This document shows positions 1 to 7,563 of a stretch of 7,563 nucleotides of DNA, one piece after another. The translations under genes and the position numbers were made by a program. Position 1 is the stretch's first letter; each line of letters opens with the position of its first letter. Under the pieces are notes generated by a model. It was given only the letters and a program-made list of their open reading frames with translations. It was not told the origin of the DNA and did no database searches. The stretch comes from Methyloceanibacter sp. (GTDB lineage Bacteria > Pseudomonadota > Alphaproteobacteria > Rhizobiales > Methyloligellaceae): contig JALHTP010000377.1 of NCBI GenBank assembly GCA_022865725.1, positions 1 through 7,563 of the forward strand. The letters run 5' to 3'.

Positions 1-1
1 C

Positions 2-319
2 GACAAGCCTGGGGTGATCGTGGTGGTGACCGACGGCGAGGAGACCTGCGGGAGATCGCCCTGCACGCTTGGCAAGCAGCTGCATCTGCTTGGCGACCAG
101 CTTACCGTCCATGTCATCGCCTTCCGCTACGAGGGCTACTCCTGGACCGGTGGAAATCCCGTGGGCGAGCTGATGTGCCTCGCCAACGAAAACCACGGTC
201 TCTATGCGAAGGCCAACACCGAGGAGGATTTGGTCGACGCGCTGGAGAAGACGCTGGACTGCCCGATGGTCTCGGACGCCGCTCCGCTCGAGGCCCTCGA
301 TGAGCTGCGCGTACCGTAG
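2..319 (+). CDS. VWA (von Willebrand factor A) domain protein, C-terminal part
   Basis: The 3' end of a gene cut by the left edge; the first full codon starts at base 2 and TAG closes it at 317-319, leaving 105 residues. The segment VIVVVTDGEETC is the central strand of a VWA domain. Its TDG supplies the third (Asp) loop of the metal-ion adhesion site; the DxSxS and Thr loops would lie upstream, out of view. The rest fits the back half of a VWA fold: a helix, the strand VHVIAF, then a Cys-containing ELMCLANENHGLY segment and a final helix (EEDLVDALEKTL). The Cys residues (in EETC, SPCT, ELMC and LDCP) suggest disulfides and hence an exported protein, but no signal peptide can be checked. Such domains mediate metal-dependent protein binding. 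The partner is unknown. A GTG at base 14 is in frame but falls mid-domain, so it is not a credible start. Confidence 0.85.
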   Translation, partial: DKPGVIVVVTDGEETCGRSPCTLGKQLHLLGDQLTVHVIAFRYEGYSWTGGNPVGELMCLANENHGLYAKANTEEDLVDALEKTLDCPMVSDAAPLEALDELRVP

Positions 320-398
320 ACACCGCGACCTATTGGGCGGTTGACGCCATAAGGCCAAAGCGCGCCCCATGCGGGGCCAAGTGGGGCGGTTTAGAGCC

Positions 399-1409
399 AT
401 GCGTCGCGTCCTCAGCCTTGCGTTCGTCGTATTCGCCGCGTGCGACCTCGGCGCCGCCGCGGCCGGGGACGAGAACCTGCTCGACCGCTGCTTTACGCCG
501 CAAGCGCTCGCCGGCACTGCAGGCGAACTCAAGTCGCTGCACACGCATACGAAGCTCGACCTCACGGCGCTGAGGCAAGAGCCGCTTCCCTATATCTCGC
601 CCGTGCCCCAGGCGCTGCGCGGTTCGATCAGGAGCGTCGAGCTTCCCCCCGGCGAAAAGCTCATCGCGCTCACCTTCGATCTCTGCGAGACCAGCGGCGA
701 CGTGGCGGGCTATGACGGGGGCATCGTCGATTTCCTCCGCGCGCAAGGGGTGAAGGCCACCTTCTTCGCCGGCGGGAAATGGATGGAGACCCATCAGGAA
801 CGCACGGCGCAGCTGATCGCCGATCCGAATTTCGAGATCGGCAGTCATGGCTTGCGCCATCTCGACATGGCAAGGCTGAGCGGCGAGGCCCTGAAAGACG
901 AGATCGTGCTGACCGAGGCGACTTACATCCGCGCGCGCAAGAGCCTGCTCGGGAGACAATGCGCGGCGCCCGGCACAGCCGGCCGGCCGTTGCCGGAGCG
1001 CATGACCCTGCTGCGCTTTCCCTATGGAACCTGCGATGCGGGCTCGCTTGCGGCCGCCGCCGATCATGGGCTCATCGCCATTCAGTGGGATCTGGTCACC
1101 GGCGATCCGGATCCGCACCGTTCGGCCAAGGCGATCGCCGAGACGATCCTCGCCAAGGCGCATCCGGGCGCCATCATCGTCGCTCATGCCAACGGCCGCG
1201 GGTGGCACACCGCCGAGGCTCTCGCGATTGCCGTCCCCAAGCTGAAGGAAGAGGGCTACAGTTTCGTCACGGTGAGCGAGCTGCTGGCGGCAGGGAAACC
1301 CGTGATCGCAGCCAAATGCTATCTCAACCAGCCGGGCGCGGGCTTGCGCCTTGCGCGCTCGCACCGTGGCAGGAGCCATGACGTCACCTTTTTCGGCTTC
1401 GTCCATTGA
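399..1409 (+). CDS. Exported polysaccharide deacetylase (NodB homology domain)
   Basis: A 336-residue protein predicted to remove N- or O-acetyl groups from a polysaccharide or peptidoglycan in the periplasm. I chose the ATG at 399 because it opens a signal peptide (MRR, then LSLAFVVFAAC, then a small-residue stretch near AAAAG). The in-frame ATG at 369 would add ten charged residues and lies in a GC hairpin. The Shine-Dalgarno match is weak (AGAG at 393-396). Motifs in order: TFDLCE (Asp94), SHGLRH (His150 and His154, metal ligands), RFPYG (Arg206), QWD (Asp231) and VAH (His263, the likely catalytic His). Motif 1 differs from the usual TFDDGP: the second Asp is Leu and CE follows, a form I recall from alphaproteobacterial homologues. 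KATFFAGGKWM after motif 1 is typical of the fold. The substrate is unknown. The gene overlaps the next start by 32 nt, and its last 20 or so residues look atypical (see findings). Confidence 0.88.
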   Translation: MRRVLSLAFVVFAACDLGAAAAGDENLLDRCFTPQALAGTAGELKSLHTHTKLDLTALRQEPLPYISPVPQALRGSIRSVELPPGEKLIALTFDLCETSGDVAGYDGGIVDFLRAQGVKATFFAGGKWMETHQERTAQLIADPNFEIGSHGLRHLDMARLSGEALKDEIVLTEATYIRARKSLLGRQCAAPGTAGRPLPERMTLLRFPYGTCDAGSLAAAADHGLIAIQWDLVTGDPDPHRSAKAIAETILAKAHPGAIIVAHANGRGWHTAEALAIAVPKLKEEGYSFVTVSELLAAGKPVIAAKCYLNQPGAGLRLARSHRGRSHDVTFFGFVH

Positions 1410-1872
1410 CCTTAAGCGTGCGCGCCTCGTTCCGCTCGCGCCCGACATTTGCGCGGGACTGGCGCAAGCGATCGTGGCGATGCCGCCCTGGTCGGTGATG
1501 GATTACCCGGCCGACGCCATGGCGCGGTTTCTCGAATCTTCCGGCGACGGGGCCTCACGCTATCTGGTGGAGGTCGAAGGCGCCGAGGCGGGAGCAGTGT
1601 CGATCCGCTTTCCCTGGCTCAAAGGCCCTTATCTCGAGCTCCTGGCGCTCTTGCCACAATTCCAGAGTCTGGGAATCGGCGCAAGCATCCTTGCCTGGTT
1701 CGAGCAGGAGGGATCGCAGCTCGGAGCGCGCAATCTCTTCGTCTGCGCTTCCGCGTTCAACGCGCGCGCCTTGCGCTTCTATGAACGGCACGGCTTTCGG
1801 CCGGTGGCGACGCTGCCCGGACTCGTGGCCGACGATTATCAGGAAATCCTGTTGCGGAAATTCCCGCTCTAG
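1378..1872 (+). CDS. GNAT-family N-acetyltransferase
   Basis: A 164-residue protein of typical single-domain GNAT length, expected to move an acetyl group from acetyl-CoA to an amine. Motif A (acetyl-CoA pyrophosphate loop) is seen at residues 94-102, QFQSLGIGA, preceded by the core strand YLELLALLP. Motif B is at about 128-140, with the familiar NARALRFYERHGF. The N-terminal strand-helix (LKRARLVPLAPDI) also fits. The ATG at 1378 is the best start. AGGAG at 1371-1375 is only 2 nt from it, closer than ideal. A GTG at 1366 and a TTG at 1351 are in frame but have no better ribosome site. It overlaps the deacetylase by 32 nt in another frame, so the two are probably co-transcribed. The sequence does not tell whether the substrate is a small molecule or a protein N-terminus. 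Confidence 0.87.
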   Translation: MTSPFSASSIDLKRARLVPLAPDICAGLAQAIVAMPPWSVMDYPADAMARFLESSGDGASRYLVEVEGAEAGAVSIRFPWLKGPYLELLALLPQFQSLGIGASILAWFEQEGSQLGARNLFVCASAFNARALRFYERHGFRPVATLPGLVADDYQEILLRKFPL

Positions 1873-1882
1873 GTCTTTTGGG

Positions 1883-2254
1883 TTATTGCGCTTGCGCGGC
1901 GGCGCCATCCTCAGGCGCGGCAGCGGCCGGCTCGCCGGGGTCGGTCGCTCCCGTAGCGTCGTCGTCAGCGCCTCCCGGCGCGGCGTCGACGAAGATCACG
2001 CCGCTTTCGATCGAGGCTTCCTCGCCGCCCTTCATCTCGTATTGCTCGCCATTCTCGAGCTCGACGGTGCAGCCCGACTGGCAAGGCGGCTCGACTGCCG
2101 TTTCCGGCGCGATGGTCAGCTCGGTGCTGTCGCTGCCGGTCTTGACCGTGACGGTATGCGAGTCCGGGTCGGTATTGGAGATGGTGAGCGCCTGGGCCGG
2201 AAGGGCGAAAAACATCCCCAGAACGCCAAGTCCTAAAATGCTGACGGTCCTCAT
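1883..2254 (-). CDS. Small exported protein of unknown function with acidic Ala/Pro-rich tail
   Basis: A 123-residue protein. Residues 1-22 form a clear signal peptide (Arg2, hydrophobic LGLGVLGMFFAL, cleavage likely after PAQA). The mature part has two zones. Residues 23-90 look like a small beta-rich domain with alternating polar and hydrophobic residues (HTVTVKTG, TELTIAP, TVELENGEQYEM, SGVIFVD) and a close Cys pair, Cys58 and Cys62 (PPCQSGC), that could form a disulfide. Residues 91-123 are a low-complexity, disordered-looking tail rich in Ala, Gly, Pro, Asp and Glu. GAGGGAG at 2261-2267 lies 6 nt before the ATG, which supports this start. The stop is 10 nt from the convergent GNAT stop. 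I recall similar short periplasmic proteins as conserved hypotheticals in Hyphomicrobiales, but assign no function. Many acidic residues could suggest cation binding; that is only a guess. Confidence 0.8.
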   Translation of the reverse strand: MRTVSILGLGVLGMFFALPAQALTISNTDPDSHTVTVKTGSDSTELTIAPETAVEPPCQSGCTVELENGEQYEMKGGEEASIESGVIFVDAAPGGADDDATGATDPGEPAAAAPEDGAAAQAQ

Positions 2255-2578
2255 CGCGCGCTCCCTCTAATGGGCGGTCAACCCTTCCGGACGCGGGAAC
2301 CCCTTCCCCCGCAAATTCCGCGCTGAATTAGCCCACAACAGCGCCCGGATTGTGTTGCCGCAGCGGCCCAACTGTGCCGCGCTGCCTATGGTTACCATGG
2401 CCGGATAAAAGCGCCGACCATCCCGATTCGCCTATTTACCACCCTCCCCGACACCATTTGCAACTGTTTCGCTGCTCCTGAACAATGCGGTCCAGGTGCT
2501 GTGAACCAAATTCCGTGCGGGCGCGTTTAGTGCCCCTACGGTGCGGCACAAGCGATTGTGCGGCGCAACAAGGAAATC

Positions 2579-2606
2579 TTGCGATGACCGATGGGCCTCT
2601 TACACT
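2579..2606 (+). promoter_or_regulatory. Candidate sigma-70 promoter for the small membrane peptide gene
   Basis: TTGCGA (2579-2584) and TACACT (2601-2606) are each four of six matches to the -35 and -10 consensus, with a 16-nt spacer. Transcription would begin near 2613-2615, giving a leader of about 40 nt before the ATG at 2653. If this promoter is real, the message would exclude the alternative upstream ATG at 2584. It is a weak match, and alphaproteobacterial promoters are hard to call by eye. Confidence 0.25.
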
Positions 2607-2640
2607 TGGAAGACGGTTTGAGGGGACCCGCGCGATCGGG

Positions 2641-2646
2641 AAGGAG
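2641..2646 (+). promoter_or_regulatory. Strong Shine-Dalgarno site deciding the small-gene start
   Basis: AAGGAG, a full match to the core anti-Shine-Dalgarno complement, lies 6 nt before the ATG at 2653. It is among the best ribosome-binding sites in the window and is the main reason to accept a 27-codon gene that length filters would drop. Confidence 0.7.
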
Positions 2647-2652
2647 CTTCCG

Positions 2653-2736
2653 ATGGAACTCACGGCCACTGTAACCGCCATCATGGCGATCATGTCGTTC
2701 AGCTTTCTCGCCGCTGTCATCCTCGGGATGATCTAG
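2653..2736 (+). CDS. Small single-pass membrane peptide (27 residues), function unknown
   Basis: A 27-residue open frame with ATG start and TAG stop at 2734-2736. It begins MELTATVTAI and continues with an unbroken hydrophobic run of about 22 residues (MAIMSFSFLAAVILGMI at the end). There is one acidic residue at position 2 and no Arg or Lys. This is one transmembrane helix and little else. Such composition is unlikely for a random frame in GC-rich DNA, and the AAGGAG site 6 nt upstream adds support. A longer 50-residue form starting at ATG 2584, with AAGGA 9 nt upstream, is in frame and possible; its extra 23 residues are soluble and arginine-containing. I prefer the short form. Small membrane peptides of this kind often bind and tune a larger membrane complex; nothing here shows which one. 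It lies tail to tail with metH, so it is not part of that operon. Confidence 0.62.
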   Translation: MELTATVTAIMAIMSFSFLAAVILGMI

Positions 2737-2738
2737 GG

Positions 2739-2814
2739 GCCACAAAGGCTCGACCGAGTCCTCTCAGTAAATGTCGGTGTTACCGTCGCTTCCGCGAGCC
2801 GGCTACTTTGTGGC
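2739..2814. repeat. Imperfect inverted repeat between convergent genes, possible bidirectional terminator
   Basis: GCCACAAAG at 2739-2747 is exactly complementary to CTTTGTGGC at 2806-2814. The left arm continues directly into GCTCG (2748-2752), which pairs with CGAGC at 2795-2799 if a 6-nt bulge (2800-2805) is allowed. The 42-nt loop holds a further small hairpin, CGGT-GTT-ACCG (2775-2785). It lies between the stop of the plus-strand small peptide and the stop of the minus-strand metH, where a shared terminator would be expected. Neither side has a T-run, so it is not a classical intrinsic terminator. A structured 3' end or a processing site is the alternative. Confidence 0.4.
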
Positions 2815-2823
2815 TGAACCAGC

Positions 2824-5505
<2,682 letters not shown>

Positions 5506-5514
5506 GTCAGATGC

Positions 5515-5519
5515 TCACC
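5515..5519 (-). promoter_or_regulatory. Ribosome-binding motif overlapping the upstream stop codon
   Basis: GGTGA, a piece of the extended Shine-Dalgarno sequence (AGGAGGTGA), overlaps the TGA stop of the homocysteine-methyltransferase gene and lies 9 nt before the GTG at 5505. A ribosome ending the first cistron would sit on this site, which favours coupled re-initiation and roughly matched amounts of the two subunits. It is a five-base match with a non-ATG start, so initiation from free ribosomes may be weak. Confidence 0.5.
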
Positions 5520-6576
5520 CATGGACGAAGGGTTCGAGGCCGGAGAGGCGGAGCTTGTGGGCGATTTCCGGCACATGCCGCGGCGGATATTTGGACACCG
5601 CCGCCGCGATCGCGCGGATATGGTCGGGCGTCGTGCCGCAGCAGCCGCCGACGATGTTGATGAGCCCGTCTTTCGCCCAGGTCTCGAGCAGCCCCGCCAT
5701 GAATTCGGGGCTCTCGTCATATTCGCCCATCTCGTTGGGAAGGCCGGCATTGGGATAGACGCTGACCAGCGTGTCGGCCACATGCGCGATCTCATCGACC
5801 GAAGGCCTGAGCTGCTCGGCGCCGAAGGCGCAGTTGAGCCCGATGGAGAAGGGCTTCAGATGCTGCATCGAGTACCAGAAGGCTTCCGGCGTCTGGCCCG
5901 AGAGATTGCGCCCGGAAAGATCGGTGATGGTGCCGGAGATCATGACGGGGAGCTCGACGCCAAGCTGGTCGAACATCTGCTCCACGGCGAAGCCCGCCGC
6001 CTTGGCGTTCAGCGTGTCGAACACCGTCTCGATCAGGATGATGTCGGCGCCCCCTTCGATCAGACCGCGGGTCTGCGTGGCGTAAGCCTCGGCGAGCGTG
6101 TCGAAGCTCACATTGCGGAAGCCCGGATTGTTCACGTCGGGTGAAAGCGACGCGGTGCGGTTGGTGGGGCCGATGGCACCGGCGACGAAGCGAGGCTTTT
6201 CGGGCGTCTTCTTGGTCCAGGCATCGGCCGCCTCGCGGGCGATTTTCGCGGCGGCCACGTTGATCTCATAGGCAACGTCCTCAAGGCCATAATCCGCTTG
6301 GCTGATGGCCTGGGCGTTGAAGGTGTTGGTCTCGACGATGTCGGCGCCGGCTTCGAGATAGGCGTTGTGGATCTCTCTGATGATCTTGGGCTGGGTCAGC
6401 ACGAGGAGATCGTTGTTGCCCTTGAGGTCGCGCGGAAAGCCCTTGAAGCGCACGCCGCGATAGCCGGCCTCGTCGAGCTTGTAGCGCTGGATCATGGTGC
6501 CCATGGCGCCGTCCAGAATGAGGATGCGTTGCCTGGCCTCGCGTTGCAGGGCTGCGATACGCTCTTCGCGGGTCAT
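5515..6576 (-). CDS. Homocysteine S-methyltransferase subunit (stand-alone MetH N-terminal module)
   Basis: A 353-residue protein equivalent to the homocysteine-binding (alpha/beta)8 barrel of MetH, E. coli residues 1 to about 353. It binds homocysteine on zinc and accepts the methyl group from methylcobalamin. The opening ILDGAMGTMIQ, then NDLLVLTQP, ADIVETNTFNA and SGTITDLSGRNLSGQTPEAF are all characteristic. The three zinc ligands are present: Cys249 (IGLNCAFGAEQLRP), Cys312 and Cys313 (VGGCCGTTPDHI). It ends LSGLEPFVHG, right after the barrel, where single-chain enzymes enter the linker to the folate domain. The ATG at 6576 overlaps the metF stop as ATGA, with AAAGGAAAAGG at 6584-6594 ending 7 nt upstream; reading further upstream in this frame only shadows metF. 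Without its own B12 domain it should need the next gene's product. A stand-alone betaine- or S-methylmethionine-type enzyme is the alternative, made unlikely by the in-frame neighbour. Confidence 0.93.
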   Translation of the reverse strand: MTREERIAALQREARQRILILDGAMGTMIQRYKLDEAGYRGVRFKGFPRDLKGNNDLLVLTQPKIIREIHNAYLEAGADIVETNTFNAQAISQADYGLEDVAYEINVAAAKIAREAADAWTKKTPEKPRFVAGAIGPTNRTASLSPDVNNPGFRNVSFDTLAEAYATQTRGLIEGGADIILIETVFDTLNAKAAGFAVEQMFDQLGVELPVMISGTITDLSGRNLSGQTPEAFWYSMQHLKPFSIGLNCAFGAEQLRPSVDEIAHVADTLVSVYPNAGLPNEMGEYDESPEFMAGLLETWAKDGLINIVGGCCGTTPDHIRAIAAAVSKYPPRHVPEIAHKLRLSGLEPFVHG

Positions 6577-7499
6577 GATGCGGCCTTTTCCTTTGCTCCA
6601 GCGAAGGCCTTTGCTGGGCGCAAGCCAAGCAAATAGCAGATCGCATAAACGAGATCGGCGCGGTTCAGCGTGTAGAAATGGAACTCGGTGATGCCCTGAT
6701 CGACGAGGCCGAGCACCTGCTCGGCGGCGACGGCGGCGGCCACGAGATGGCGCGTCTCCTGGTCGTCGTCGAGGCCCTCGAATCTGTGCCCGAGCCAGTC
6801 GGGCACGCTTGCACCCGATCTCGTGGCGAAGCCGGCGCATTGCTTGAAATTGTGGATCGGGATGATGCCAGGCACGATCGGGATGGTGATACCTGCCGCG
6901 CGGACGCGGTCGAGATAACGAAAGAACACCTCGTTGTCGAAGAAGAACTGGCTGATCGCGGCCGAAGCGCCGGCGTCGATCTTGGCCTTGAGCATGTCGA
7001 TATCGGCGTCGACGCTCAGGGATTCGGGATGCTTCTCCGGATAGCAGGCGACCGATATCTCGAAGGGCGCGATTTGCTTGATGCCTTTGACCAGATCGGC
7101 GGCGTTGACGTAGCCGCCCGGCGTCGGCTCATAGCGCGCGCCGGCGCCGTCGGGCGGGTCGCCGCGCAAGGCCACGATGTGGCGAACGCCAAGGTCCCAA
7201 TAGTCGCGGACGATCGCATCGACCTCGCCCTTCGTCGCCGAGACGCAAGTCAGATGCGCGGCGGGCTTCAAGGTCGTCTCGCTGAGCATGCGCGCGACGG
7301 TGGCGTGGGTGCGCTCGCGGGTCGAGCCGCCGGCGCCATAGGTGACGGAGACATATTTGGGACGGAGCGGCTCGAGCCGCCTGATGGAGCGCCACAACGT
7401 CTCTTCCATCGCCGCCGTCTTGGGTGGGAAGAATTCGAACGACACGTCGATGGCGCCGCGACCGAGAATGCGGCTCTTGGGCTCGGAGGATGCGAGCAT
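6573..7499 (-). CDS. metF: Methylenetetrahydrofolate reductase
   Basis: A 308-residue flavoprotein, close to the 296 of E. coli MetF. It reduces 5,10-methylene-THF to 5-methyl-THF, the methyl donor for the methionine synthase encoded just downstream. The TIM-barrel motifs appear in order: VSFEFFPPK with catalytic Glu22; YVSVTYGAGGSTRERTH at about 49-65; HLTCVSAT at 82-89; DYWDLGVRHIVALRGDPP with Asp114, which contacts the flavin; ISQFFFDNE with Gln184 for folate binding; IVPGIIPI; and the C-terminal EFHFYTLNRADL. The start is ATG 7499, which shares a base with the TGA of the preceding gene (TGATG); GGAGGT at 7509-7514 lies 9 nt upstream. A GTG at 7502 is next to it and would add one residue. 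The stop overlaps the next start (ATGA). Tight packing points to one transcript whose promoter is outside the window. Confidence 0.96.
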   Translation of the reverse strand: MLASSEPKSRILGRGAIDVSFEFFPPKTAAMEETLWRSIRRLEPLRPKYVSVTYGAGGSTRERTHATVARMLSETTLKPAAHLTCVSATKGEVDAIVRDYWDLGVRHIVALRGDPPDGAGARYEPTPGGYVNAADLVKGIKQIAPFEISVACYPEKHPESLSVDADIDMLKAKIDAGASAAISQFFFDNEVFFRYLDRVRAAGITIPIVPGIIPIHNFKQCAGFATRSGASVPDWLGHRFEGLDDDQETRHLVAAAVAAEQVLGLVDQGITEFHFYTLNRADLVYAICYLLGLRPAKAFAGAKEKAAS

Positions 7500-7563
7500 C
7501 ACGCAGCGACCTCCACATTGGCGCTGGTTTTCTTCTTCTTGCCCGAGACGGCGGGCTTCTGCC
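7499..7563 (-). CDS. C-terminal end of an unidentified gene upstream of metF
   Basis: Twenty codons ending in TGA (7501-7499) precede metF in an open frame: QKPAVSGKKKK then TSANVEVAA. The frame is chosen because its stop overlaps the metF ATG by one base and the metF ribosome site (GGAGGT) falls inside it, the usual arrangement in this operon. A lysine-rich, disordered tail is plausible, but the piece is too short to identify. In many Rhizobiales the gene before metF encodes an ArsR-type regulator fused to a methyltransferase-like domain. That would fit here by position only. Confidence 0.5.
   Translation of the reverse strand, partial: QKPAVSGKKKKTSANVEVAA

Larger units (their letters stand above)
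2255..2652. other. Intergenic region between two divergent small genes
   Basis: About 400 bases with no convincing gene until the small membrane peptide at 2653. It must hold promoters for two divergent genes: the exported protein on the minus strand and the small peptide on the plus strand. No strong sigma-70 promoter stands out except a moderate candidate at 2579-2606. An 11-nt inverted repeat (ATGGT, one base, ACCAT) at 2388-2398 could be an operator, but repeats this short arise by chance. The reading frame that is open from 2485 has no ribosome site and no protein-like character before 2584. No riboswitch, tRNA or mobile-element end was recognised. Confidence 0.5.

Noticed and set aside
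364..377. GC hairpin (GCCCC, 4-nt loop, GGGGC) between the VWA gene and the deacetylase
   Set aside because: Only five pairs and no T-run, in GC-rich DNA where such stems are common. Not enough to call a terminator, though it makes the ATG at 369 a less likely start.
330..1448. Long open frame on the minus strand opposite the deacetylase
   Set aside because: Arg-, Ala- and Gly-rich with no recognisable motif. It mirrors the well-supported deacetylase and is a GC-rich antisense shadow.
2388..2398. ATGGT-T-ACCAT inverted repeat as an operator
   Set aside because: Five-base arms with no second copy and no adjacent promoter. It could easily be chance.
2485..2652. Upstream extension of the small membrane gene to ATG 2485 (83 codons)
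   Set aside because: No ribosome site at 2485, and the added residues are Cys- and Arg-rich without protein-like pattern.
5515..5517. TGA as a selenocysteine codon in MetH
   Set aside because: The position is in a variable interdomain linker, not an active site. No stem-loop of the required kind is evident just downstream, and a GTG restart with a ribosome motif explains it more simply.

Overview
The window reads as a piece of a high-GC alphaproteobacterial chromosome, most likely Hyphomicrobiales (Rhizobiales) or a near relative. This rests on the GC-rich codon use, the metF-metH order, the secreted deacetylase with a TFDLCE motif, and the protein similarities. The genus cannot be named from sequence alone. 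No rRNA, tRNA, insertion sequence, CRISPR array or phage gene was seen.

Left third (1-1872, plus strand). The 3' end of a von Willebrand factor A domain gene runs in from the left edge. It is followed by an exported polysaccharide deacetylase (NodB fold) and a GNAT-family acetyltransferase whose start overlaps the deacetylase 3' end. A small exported protein of unknown function lies on the minus strand (1883-2254), convergent with the acetyltransferase.

Middle (2255-2823). This is the only gene-poor stretch. It holds one well-supported small gene, a 27-codon single-pass membrane peptide at 2653-2736 with a near-perfect Shine-Dalgarno sequence. It also holds a long imperfect inverted repeat (2739-2814) between that gene and the metH 3' end.

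Right two thirds (2824-7563, minus strand). This is a compact methionine-synthesis operon. In transcription order it contains the last 20 codons of an unidentified upstream gene, metF (methylenetetrahydrofolate reductase), a free-standing homocysteine S-methyltransferase module, and a protein carrying the folate, cobalamin and AdoMet-reactivation modules of MetH. The genes overlap or nearly touch (TGATG, ATGA, and a 9-nt gap), so translation is probably coupled. MetF makes 5-methyl-THF. The cobalamin protein takes the methyl group onto B12, and the homocysteine module passes it to homocysteine to form methionine.

The most notable point is that cobalamin-dependent methionine synthase is split in two by a TGA lying in the same reading frame as the downstream half. 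The split sits exactly in the interdomain linker, with a GGTGA ribosome-binding motif overlapping the stop and a GTG restart. The second point worth following is the 27-residue membrane peptide. I see no evidence of a wholly new multi-gene system here.
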